A stretch of DNA of 64,000 nucleotides, from positions 124,001-188,000 of the forward strand of contig NZ_JAMOHZ010000003.1 of the NCBI RefSeq assembly GCF_024448715.1, read 5' to 3'. This DNA comes from Stutzerimonas stutzeri. Its GTDB lineage: Bacteria; Pseudomonadota; Gammaproteobacteria; Pseudomonadales; Pseudomonadaceae. Positions 55,751 through 64,000 of the stretch are shown here, one piece after another (the first letter of the stretch is position 1; every line of letters begins with the position of its first letter). A program made the position numbers and the translations under genes. Under the pieces are notes generated by a model. It did no database searches. It was given only the letters and a program-made list of their open reading frames with translations, and was not told where the DNA came from.

Positions 55751-58198
55751 ATGACCCTGCTCTGGCTGCTCGTATTACTGCTCGGCATCGCCCTGATCGC
55801 TCATTTTCGAGTGTCGCCCGTACCCGCGCTGGCCATGGTGGCGGCGTATCTGGTGCTTATGGGCGCAGCCGACGAACCCCCAGCCTGGCTGATGGTGATC
55901 CTTTGGCTAGCACTGATCGCCGTCGCGGTGCCGCTGCTGCTCACCGACCTGCGCATCAAATATTTCAGCGGGCCGATGTTCGACTGGTTCAAGAAAGTCC
56001 TGCCACCCATCTCCGATACCGAACGCGACGCCATCGATGCAGGCAGCGTCTGGTGGGATGGCGAGTTGTTCAGCGGCCGACCGAACTGGGACACCCTCCT
56101 CGGCTACCCGAAAGCAACACTTACCGAAGAAGAACAGGCATTCATCGATGGCCCGACCGAGACGCTTTGCGCCATGGTCAACGACTGGGACGTCGGCCAG
56201 CGCCTGGACCTTCCGCAGGAAGCTTGGGATTACATCAAGGCCGAAGGCTTCTTCGCGCTGATCATTCCCAAGGAATACGGCGGCAGAGGTTTCTCAGCCT
56301 ATGCGCACTCGCAGATCGTGATGAAGCTGGCCACACGCAGCGGTGATCTCGCCAGCACCGTGATGGTGCCCAACTCGCTCGGCCCGGCCGAATTGCTGAT
56401 GCACTACGGCACCGATGAACAACGCAACCATTACTTGCCACGCCTGGCCAACGGCACGGACATCCCCTGTTTCGCCCTGACTGGCCCCTATGCCGGCTCC
56501 GACGCCGGCGCCATGAATGACAGCGGCGTGATTTGCAAAGGCCAATGGCAAGGCGAGGAAGTCATCGGCCTGCGTTTGAACTGGGAAAAACGCTATATCA
56601 CGCTCGGCCCGGTCGCGACCTTGCTGGGCGTCGCCTTCAAGACCTACGATCCCGAACATCTGCTCGGTGATGAAGAAGAGCTCGGCATCAGCCTTGCGTT
56701 GATTCCGACCGATACCGTTGGCGTCGAAATCGGACGTCGACACCTGCCGTTGGGTGCCGCCTTCATGAACGGGCCGAACTGGGGCAAGGACGTATTCGTA
56801 CCGCTGGAAGCCATCATTGGCGGCCGCGATATGATTGGCAAAGGCTGGATGATGTTGATGAACTGCCTGTCCGTTGGCCGCTCCATCTCGCTGCCGGCAA
56901 CAGGCGTCAGCGCCGCCAAGGCATGCAGCTATGTCAGCGGCCGCTATGCGCAGATCCGTGAGCAATTCAACGTGCCGCTGGCCGCGTTCGAAGGTATCCA
57001 GGAACCGCTGGCTCGCATCGGCGGCAACGCCTGGCTGATGGACAGCGCTCGAATCCTGACGGCCAACGCGGTCGATCTGGGCGAGAAACCCTCGGTCCTC
57101 TCGGCCATCCTCAAATATCACCTCACCGAACGTGGCCGCGAATGCGTCACCGACGCCATGGACATTCATGGCGGCAAGGGAATCATCCTGGGCCCGAACA
57201 ACTACCTTGGCCGCCTGTGGTTGTCTGCGCCGATCTCCATCACTGTCGAGGGCGCGAACATTCTCTCGCGCAACCTGATGATTTTCGGCCAGGGTGCGAT
57301 TCGCTGCCATCCGTTCGTGCTGCGCGAAATGGAGCTGGTTCACGAGCCCGACCGCGATGCTGCGGTGGCGAAATTCGACGAGTTATTGATGCAGCATATC
57401 GGTTTCGCTGTCAGCAACACCGCCAGCACTCTGGTGCTCGGGCTGACCTTCGGTCTGTTCGGCAAAGCGCCGGGGACTGAGCTGACCCGCCCCTACTTCC
57501 GCGCGCTAGATCGGATTGCAGCGGCGTTCGCCATGCTGGCGGATCTTTCCATGATGCTCCTGGGCGGTGACCTGAAGCGCCGCGAACGCCTGTCGGCCCG
57601 TCTCGGTGATGTACTCAGCCACCTGTATCTGGCATCCGCGGCACTCAAGCGCTACCACGATCTTGGCCATCCTATGGAGCAAGCGCCGCTGCTGCGCTGG
57701 GCTATGGAAGATTGCCTGTGCAAAGCCGAGGAAGCGCTGGCCGGCACGCTGGCCAACTTCCCTAACCGGTTGCTTGGTGGCGTATTACACGTGCTGGTGT
57801 TCCCCTTCGGTGCACGACACAAGGGGCCGTCCGATGAGCTCGATGCCGAAGTTGCCGCCATCCTCGGACGCCCGGAAGGAGATTCAGCATTGGAGCAAAT
57901 TCTTGACGGCGTATACCGCCCGCAAGGCAACGATGAGGCTTTCGGAGCGTTGCGAAACGCGTTCGACACGCTAGCCGCCACACAGCCAATACAGAAAAAG
58001 CTGCACAAAGCGCTCAAGGATGGAAATTTCAAACCGACTGCGGCGCAAGACCCGGTCGCTGCAGCTGTGGCGGCCGGCGTACTCAACGATGACGAAGCTG
58101 CACAATTGCGCAGCGCCGAAGCCGCCAGACGCAGAGTCATCGACGTAGACGATTTCAGCAAGGAGGAGCTTGAACTACCAGCCGGCCGGATTCGATAG
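55751..58198 (+). CDS. fadE: Acyl-CoA dehydrogenase FadE
   Basis: The 815-residue enzyme catalyses the first step of fatty acid beta-oxidation. Two or three membrane helices occupy residues 1-70 (LLWLLVLLLGIALIA, ALAMVAAYLVLMGAADEPP). Then comes an acyl-CoA dehydrogenase core with PKEYGGRGFSAYAHSQIVMK, CFALTGPYAGSDAGAMNDSG and AMDIHGGKGIILGPNNYLGR, and a long C-terminal DUF1974 domain. This length and architecture are those of the enterobacterial/Pseudomonas FadE. Confidence 0.96.
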   Translation: MTLLWLLVLLLGIALIAHFRVSPVPALAMVAAYLVLMGAADEPPAWLMVILWLALIAVAVPLLLTDLRIKYFSGPMFDWFKKVLPPISDTERDAIDAGSVWWDGELFSGRPNWDTLLGYPKATLTEEEQAFIDGPTETLCAMVNDWDVGQRLDLPQEAWDYIKAEGFFALIIPKEYGGRGFSAYAHSQIVMKLATRSGDLASTVMVPNSLGPAELLMHYGTDEQRNHYLPRLANGTDIPCFALTGPYAGSDAGAMNDSGVICKGQWQGEEVIGLRLNWEKRYITLGPVATLLGVAFKTYDPEHLLGDEEELGISLALIPTDTVGVEIGRRHLPLGAAFMNGPNWGKDVFVPLEAIIGGRDMIGKGWMMLMNCLSVGRSISLPATGVSAAKACSYVSGRYAQIREQFNVPLAAFEGIQEPLARIGGNAWLMDSARILTANAVDLGEKPSVLSAILKYHLTERGRECVTDAMDIHGGKGIILGPNNYLGRLWLSAPISITVEGANILSRNLMIFGQGAIRCHPFVLREMELVHEPDRDAAVAKFDELLMQHIGFAVSNTASTLVLGLTFGLFGKAPGTELTRPYFRALDRIAAAFAMLADLSMMLLGGDLKRRERLSARLGDVLSHLYLASAALKRYHDLGHPMEQAPLLRWAMEDCLCKAEEALAGTLANFPNRLLGGVLHVLVFPFGARHKGPSDELDAEVAAILGRPEGDSALEQILDGVYRPQGNDEAFGALRNAFDTLAATQPIQKKLHKALKDGNFKPTAAQDPVAAAVAAGVLNDDEAAQLRSAEAARRRVIDVDDFSKEELELPAGRIR

Positions 58199-58434
58199 CT
58201 GTTCGGCTTGCCTCGGAAAGCAAAGCCTCGCCCCGAGGTGATGCCGCGCTCTTGCCTGATTGTGCCCACGCCCGTGGGCATGCAAGCCAGGCACCTCGGT
58301 CGTCCATCGGTCACACCGCGACTACAACGCCCCACGCGCACCGAACCCCGCGCCCTGCTCGCGGGTCAATTAAAGACATCCAACCAAACGCGCCGAGCCT
58401 CTATAATCGCGCGCCCAACCGACACAGGTGAACC

Positions 58435-58842
58435 ATGGCCAACCCCTATCACGATCACAACCTGGCATTACTGGCCCATCTGCGCGGCATCCTGCTTGCC
58501 ATGGGTGAAACAGAACAGGTATCCGAAGAGAGCCATGCGCTGTTTCTCGAACGCTTCGACGAACTGATCATGAATCTCAAAGATGTGCCAGAGGAAAGGC
58601 ATATGGGCCAGGACATGATCTGCCAGGTTTTCCATCGTTACCCTCAAATCGCTCACCTCGTCCCGCGCGACCTGCTGTGGTTCTTTGGGGGTGACTGCCT
58701 GCATTTCATGCCAGATGAAGAAATCGAAGTATTCCAAAGGCTGGAAGAGCGCCGCTACGAAGCCGAGCAGAACGAAGAGCCGTTCGACTGGAATATGGAA
58801 AAGCAACTGCTGACCATGCCCGAAGAAAGCCCCCGGCACTAA
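58435..58842 (+). CDS. PA2817-family conserved protein
   Basis: The 135-residue protein (MANPYHDHNLALLAHLRGIL) is a conserved helical protein of pseudomonads, with QDMICQVFHRYPQIAHLVPR and DLLWFFGGDCLHFMPDEEIE. I recall the same gene next to fadE in P. aeruginosa. No function is known. Confidence 0.85.
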   Translation: MANPYHDHNLALLAHLRGILLAMGETEQVSEESHALFLERFDELIMNLKDVPEERHMGQDMICQVFHRYPQIAHLVPRDLLWFFGGDCLHFMPDEEIEVFQRLEERRYEAEQNEEPFDWNMEKQLLTMPEESPRH

Positions 58843-59164
58843 GCCATAGCCATAAGCCATGCCGCGTCGCGTGTTCTAATGGCGCGGTCCAAGCCGCTCC
58901 GAGAGCTCTGAAGGCTCTGCTGGAAATGATGACGGGAATATCAAAACCCACCGCAGGAATCCGCAAGTGCGAAAGCGGTGACGATTTTCTGAGAGCGCTG
59001 GGTGTTACGCGGCAACGGCGGTCAAACCACGATCAACGGCTAGGCCAAGCCCTTCGCTACATCGGATCGACCGCCGGTTCCGCGTCGAGCGGACGAATTT
59101 TTTATCGGAGTTCCGACATCCAGAGCCGCAGTGCAACGGTATGCACCGCGGCTCCTTCTTCGCC
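58843..59164. other. Intergenic region with a terminator-like hairpin
   Basis: Nothing coding is supported in this 322-bp gap. AGCCGCAGTGCA-ACGGTA-TGCACCGCGGCT at 59124-59153 forms a 12-bp stem with one mismatch and may end transcription of the dctP-like gene from the right. It lacks a T-run. Confidence 0.45.
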
Positions 59165-60208
<1,044 letters not shown>

Positions 60209-60227
60209 TTATGAGCGATGGCAGCGA

Positions 60228-61055
60228 TCAGGAAACCGCTTGCCCGGCACGTTGCAACAGGTGGCGGGCACGGCCTAGCACTGGGGCATCGACCATCTGT
60301 CCGTCCACCACGAAGACCCCATCGCCGGAAGCTCCGGCAGCGAGGACGCGTTCCGCCCAGGCCAGTTCATCGGCGCTGGGCATCAACGTTTCGTGCACCA
60401 CAGCCACTTGGCTGGGGTGAATGCACAGCAGCCCACCGAAGCCCATGTCGCGGGCATCGGCCACCATCTGGGCTAGGCCATGCAGGTTCTTGATATCAGG
60501 AAATACGCTATCGAGCGGCGGCGCCAGATTCGCCAGCCGTGAGTGCAGCAAAAGTGCATAGCGCGCTTGATCGAGTATGCGCTCAGCCGCCGCGCTGCCG
60601 CTGGTCAAGCCTAAATCGAGGCCCAGATCCAGCGCACCGAAGGACAGCCGCTCGACACCCTCGGCCGCCGCAATTTCAGCCAGCGCAACCAGGCCTCGCG
60701 CGCTCTCGATGATCGGCCATACCGGCTTGCCGCATGCAGCCGCGACCGCCACCTGAGCCGCACTTTCGACCTTAGGCAGCAGCACACCGATAACACCAGG
60801 ATGGGCAGCGCACACTTTGAGGTCTTCGGCTTGCTCCGCATGCCCCGGCGCGTTGATGCGTACCAACACGCGGGCAGCCGAATCGCCAGTGAGAAAGGCG
60901 TCGAGATGGTCACGCGCGTCCCGCTTCAGATTTTCGGCGACAGCATCCTCAAGATCGACGATCACCGCGTCGGCCCCGGTGGCCAATGCCTTGGGGATCC
61001 GTTCCGGACGAGTGGCCGGAACGAACAATGCGGAGCGGACAATACCTGGAATCAT
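60228..61055 (-). CDS. HpcH/HpaI-CitE family C-C lyase
   Basis: The 275-residue enzyme resembles the beta subunit of citrate lyase: RSALFVPATRPERIPKALAT, DAVIVDLEDAVAENLKRDAR (metal-binding Glu/Asp), VLVRINAPGHAEQAEDLKVC, GVLLPKVESAAQV and FGGLLCIHPSQVAVVHETLM. Family members cleave malyl-, citramalyl- or related CoA esters. With the CoA-transferase gene upstream it would split a CoA-activated hydroxy acid (inference). Confidence 0.9.
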   Translation of the reverse strand: MIPGIVRSALFVPATRPERIPKALATGADAVIVDLEDAVAENLKRDARDHLDAFLTGDSAARVLVRINAPGHAEQAEDLKVCAAHPGVIGVLLPKVESAAQVAVAAACGKPVWPIIESARGLVALAEIAAAEGVERLSFGALDLGLDLGLTSGSAAAERILDQARYALLLHSRLANLAPPLDSVFPDIKNLHGLAQMVADARDMGFGGLLCIHPSQVAVVHETLMPSADELAWAERVLAAGASGDGVFVVDGQMVDAPVLGRARHLLQRAGQAVS

Positions 61056-61175
61056 GGCTATCTCTTTTTCTTAATGGTGAGCCGGACAACGCTTGCTTCG
61101 GCTTCACAATTGGATTTCATCGGCCTGTTCAGGTGAGCCGCGTCCACCCTATCGGATTAAATGTAGCGCAGCGGC

Positions 61176-62378
61176 CTAAACCGCGCCCTGCTCGTGCAAT
61201 CGCTGGATATCGGCCGATGCGTAGCCCAACTCCGCCAGGAGCATATCGGTGTGCTGACCGAGCGCCGGGATCGGGTCCATGCGCGGCGTGAAGGCTGCGT
61301 TGCGGCCCGGCGGCAGCAAGGCCGGCAGGCGACCCGATGGGCTATCCACTTCGCTCCAGCGCTGGCGTGCCTTGAGCTGCGGATGCGCCCAGACGCCCGC
61401 CATATCATTGACGTGGGCGTTGGCGATCGGGGCGTCGTCCAAGCGAGCGATGACTTCTTCAGCACTCAATTTGGCGAAGGTCTCGACAATGATCGCGCGC
61501 AACGCGTCGCGGTTCTCTGAACGCTTGAAATTGGCCGAGAAGCGTTCATCGCTGGCCAGCTCTGGCTGACGCAACACCTTCTCGCAGAACAGCAGCCACT
61601 CACGCTCGTTCTGCAGGCCGAGCATCACGGTGCCGCCATCGCCAGTGGGAAACGGCCCGTACGGATAGATGGTGGCGTGCGCGGCGCCAGCACGCGGCGG
61701 CGGCGGCGCACCGTTGTAGGCGTAATACAGCGGGTAGCCCATCCACTCCACCAGGCTTTCCAGCATGGAGACGTCGACTCGGCTGCCCTCGCCGGTTTTG
61801 TCACGCAGCATCAGTGCCGAAAGCACGCCGGTGTAGGCGTACATGCCGGCGGCGATGTCGGCAATGGAGCAGCCGGCTTTAGCCATCTCGGTCTCGCCGG
61901 GCCCGCCGGTAACCGAAAGAAAGCCGCCCTCGCTCTGAATCAGCAAGTCGTAGGCCTTCTTCTGCTCGTACGGCCCGCCTTCGCCATAGCCGGAGATGTC
62001 GCAGACGATCAGCCGCGGGAAGCGTTCATGCAGCGTCTCGAACGACAGTCCCATGCGCGCCGCCGCGCCCGGTGCGAGGTTCTGCACCAGCACGTCCGCC
62101 TTGGCCAGCAATTGGTCGAGCACCTCGGTGGCGGAATCCTGCTTTACATCCAGGGTCAGGCTTTCCTTGGAGCGGTTGGTCCAGACGAAATGCGAGGCCA
62201 GGCCATCGACGCGTTCGTCATAGCCGCGGGCGAAATCGCCGGAACCGGGCCGCTCGATCTTGATCACGCGTGCGCCAAGATCGGCCAACTGACGAGTGCA
62301 GAACGGCGCGGCGATGGCGTGTTCGAGACTGACCACTGTAATGCCGTCTAGCGGGCGGGGTTGCTGGGTTGTATTCAT
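61176..62378 (-). CDS. CaiB/BaiF family (class III) CoA-transferase
   Basis: The 400-residue protein has the family hallmarks: GITVVSLEHAIAAPFCTRQL, GARVIKIERPGSGDFARGYD, RSKESLTLDVKQD, ISGYGEGGPYEQKKAYDLLI and ADIAAGMYAYTGVLSALMLR. The catalytic Asp is expected in the region after ISGYG. It moves CoA from a donor such as succinyl-CoA to a carboxylic acid. Neighbours are a CitE-type lyase and a PrpD-like protein. Confidence 0.93.
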   Translation of the reverse strand: MNTTQQPRPLDGITVVSLEHAIAAPFCTRQLADLGARVIKIERPGSGDFARGYDERVDGLASHFVWTNRSKESLTLDVKQDSATEVLDQLLAKADVLVQNLAPGAAARMGLSFETLHERFPRLIVCDISGYGEGGPYEQKKAYDLLIQSEGGFLSVTGGPGETEMAKAGCSIADIAAGMYAYTGVLSALMLRDKTGEGSRVDVSMLESLVEWMGYPLYYAYNGAPPPPRAGAAHATIYPYGPFPTGDGGTVMLGLQNEREWLLFCEKVLRQPELASDERFSANFKRSENRDALRAIIVETFAKLSAEEVIARLDDAPIANAHVNDMAGVWAHPQLKARQRWSEVDSPSGRLPALLPPGRNAAFTPRMDPIPALGQHTDMLLAELGYASADIQRLHEQGAV

Positions 62379-62434
62379 ATCGTTTCCTGCTAATTCGGTT
62401 CAGGCCAGACGGTGCTTCACGCACCGGGCTTTTT

Positions 62435-62626
62435 GTAGGAGCCAGGGGGACGCCGAGTCCTTGTTCGCAAACGCTTCAGCTCCCATTCGCGACCAAGGTC
62501 GCTCCTACGGGTTGTTTTCTTTTGTTCGTCTATCGCCGTCTTGGTGGGCTGAAGCCCACCGGGCGGCGCTCCGCTTCAGCCCACCGCTTTCCGCGCTTAG
62601 CTCCGTAGGGTGGGCTTCAGCCCACC
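62435..62626. repeat. REP-like palindromes between catabolic genes
   Basis: GTAGGAGC at 62435-62442 and GCTCCTAC at 62501-62508 form an inverted pair like a Pseudomonas REP doublet. GGTGGGCT-GA-AGCCCACC (62543-62560) and GGTGGGCTTCAGCCCACC (62609-62626) are near-identical palindromes, with a half copy at 62573-62585. Such repeats are dispersed in pseudomonad genomes. Confidence 0.75.
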
Positions 62627-62643
62627 GAGTCACTGCAATGCCG

Positions 62644-63996
62644 TCAAGCCAATTGGTCTAGTCGATCCATCTTGCGCAAACGCCAAACCTTGTCGATCAA
62701 CTCGCCCGCCTCATGCGCGCTGCGTGCACTGGAGAAAGCCACCAGCCGGCGGAACTTGTCCTCCAGCTCATCGCGGCTCAGCGTATTGCCCGGATCGCCC
62801 TTAGGTTCGTCGATGGCAGCGCTCAGTTGGCGGCCATCGACCGTGTTCACCTCGACCCGGCCGAGCCAGCGCGCCGGATAGGCGCTGTCCACTTCTGGAT
62901 CGAGCTGCATGCATACCTTGTCGCGGAAAGCCGAGACGTCCGGATCCGTCAACGCCACACCATGGAACTCAGTCAGCTGCGCCTTGCCATGCACAGCAAT
63001 CAACCCGAGTACGGTGCCCATGGAGAACTTCGCCTGGTGCACGGTCTGCGGGACTGTCACGCGGCCGAGCACGTCGATGGCGCCTTGGTGCACACGAGCG
63101 GTGACGCTGGCGATGTCGTTGGCCTTGAGCCCCTCACGCTGCATCAGATCGAGCAGCGCATCGGCCGCCGGATGCGTATGGCGGCAGGAGGCGTGGAACT
63201 TGAACGAGGTTTCCGCCAGCGCCCAGCGCGTGCCGAGCCGGTCGGAAAGCTTCGTCGGATCAGCATCGCTGGACATGCCAGCAGCCATGCCCTGCTCGCC
63301 TTCGAGGATGTTCTTCGCGCCAGTCAGACCATCCGCAGTCAGGTAGGCAGCGAGCAGGCCATCGGCGGCCGCCTTGGCGGTATGCAGCTGCTTGGAGTCA
63401 GCGGCGTCGCGCAGGAACTCCCAGAGCCCGGCAGCCTGAGTCCCGGCGCTGCCCAGCAAGTCGGTGAATTGCGCCTGGTTGAAGTCGAGCAGCTTGCCCA
63501 CTGCGACCGCAGCGGCCAGAGTGCCGACCGTCGCCGTGGTATGGAAAATGCGGTAATGAGAACGGCCGAGGAATTCGCCTATGCGAATCCCCGCCTCGTA
63601 GCCGGCAACCGAAGCCAACAGCAGCTCGCGACCGGATTTGCCCAGATCTTGCGCGGCCGCCAGCGCGGCCGGAAACACCACCGTAGCCGGATGCAGTACG
63701 GAGCTGTTGTGCAAGTCATCCTGCTCAACCAGGTGCGAACTCGCCCCGTTCACCAACGCGGCGAAATAAGCCGAGCTACCCGTGCGGTTGACGAAGACAC
63801 GCGCCGGCCCATCGGCTGGCCCCATTTTCTGCGCGTAGCGCTCGAACAGCGGGATCGGATGCGAACCGGTACTGGCCAAAGCCGAGCCCAGCCAGTCGAG
63901 AAAAAGGTCTTCGGTGCGGGCGAGCACCGGCTCGGGGATCTGCTCATAGCGCAGTCCGGCAAGAAACTCTGTAAGGGCCTGGGTGTGCTGACTCAT
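62644..63996 (-). CDS. MmgE/PrpD family protein
   Basis: The 450-residue protein has the family pattern: EDLFLDWLGSALASTGSHPI, NGASSHLVEQDDLHNSSVLH, KSGRELLLASVAGYEAGIRI, and a C-terminal lid domain with SFKFHASCRHTHPAADALLD. The family includes 2-methylcitrate dehydratase and cis-aconitate decarboxylase. The gene is upstream of the CoA-transferase and lyase genes on the same strand, so it probably acts on a tricarboxylic or methyl-branched acid in the same pathway. The substrate cannot be read from sequence. Confidence 0.9.
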   Translation of the reverse strand: MSQHTQALTEFLAGLRYEQIPEPVLARTEDLFLDWLGSALASTGSHPIPLFERYAQKMGPADGPARVFVNRTGSSAYFAALVNGASSHLVEQDDLHNSSVLHPATVVFPAALAAAQDLGKSGRELLLASVAGYEAGIRIGEFLGRSHYRIFHTTATVGTLAAAVAVGKLLDFNQAQFTDLLGSAGTQAAGLWEFLRDAADSKQLHTAKAAADGLLAAYLTADGLTGAKNILEGEQGMAAGMSSDADPTKLSDRLGTRWALAETSFKFHASCRHTHPAADALLDLMQREGLKANDIASVTARVHQGAIDVLGRVTVPQTVHQAKFSMGTVLGLIAVHGKAQLTEFHGVALTDPDVSAFRDKVCMQLDPEVDSAYPARWLGRVEVNTVDGRQLSAAIDEPKGDPGNTLSRDELEDKFRRLVAFSSARSAHEAGELIDKVWRLRKMDRLDQLA

Positions 63997-64000
63997 ACGG

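Noticed and set aside
56294..57343. Minus-strand frame of 349 codons opposite fadE
   Set aside because: fadE is complete and clearly conserved on the other strand.
61677..62351. Plus-strand frame opposite the CoA-transferase
   Set aside because: The CoA-transferase motifs are unambiguous on the minus strand.

Overview
The window joins a large lambda-type siphovirus prophage (position 1 to about 47,100; its left end lies outside) to a stretch of Pseudomonas-type chromosome (about 47,116 to 64,000). The host part carries dusA, tal, an RssC/RssB-like anti-anti-sigma pair, a PilZ protein, mlaA/vacJ, queF, an ABC-2 exporter and an 815-residue FadE. I recall this order from the P. aeruginosa PA2795-PA2817 region. 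The GGTGGGCTTCAGCCCACC palindromes near 62,600 are of a kind I associate with the P. stutzeri group. Stutzerimonas or a near relative is my best guess (inference).

Late prophage region, minus strand (16,799 to 1): endolysin, a 435-bp gap with a long inverted repeat beside the terminase, then small terminase, large terminase (A), gpW, portal (B), protease (C) with an in-frame nested scaffold, decoration (D), capsid (E), FI- and FII-like genes, a fibre module, then Z, U, V, G, T and tape measure (H, cut by the window edge). This is lambda order, except that the fibre genes sit between head completion and tail genes instead of after the tape measure. Early region, minus strand (24,214 to 16,879): an unknown acidic protein, PD-(D/E)XK nuclease (DUF2800), ssDNA-binding protein (DUF2815), family-B-like DNA polymerase, VRR-NUC nuclease, SNF2-type helicase and a CI-like repressor. 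Two small HTH genes and a primase-helicase diverge from this on the plus strand.

Right arm, mainly plus strand (28,290-45,849): minus-strand spanins, an HU gene, an Acb2/Tad1-like candidate anti-CBASS protein, a long run of small overlapping genes of unknown function, a membrane 'moron' on the minus strand with its own promoter, then RdgC, an Arc-like protein, a DUF3310 protein, dUTPase, a lipoprotein, a stand-alone Topo VI-A/Spo11-like protein, a LytTR-like protein, a protein carrying an EF-Tu P-loop sequence and a PrtN-like regulator. The PrtN-like gene runs convergently into a tyrosine integrase next to dusA, which appears to be the integration target.

Two prophage-wide signals stand out. 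One is a palindrome, CAAC-N5-GTTG, found 12 times by eye at gene boundaries. In at least eight places it overlaps a sigma70-like promoter, either with its right arm as the -35 box or filling the -35/-10 spacer. The other is a short acidic peptide ending in DDLI/DDLV/DMI. It recurs at C-termini or in linkers of the ssDNA-binding protein, nuclease, primase-helicase, small terminase, RdgC and others.

The chromosomal right end holds a PrpD-type dehydratase, CaiB-type CoA-transferase, CitE-type lyase and TRAP substrate-binding protein on one strand. I read this as uptake and CoA-dependent cleavage of an unidentified organic acid.
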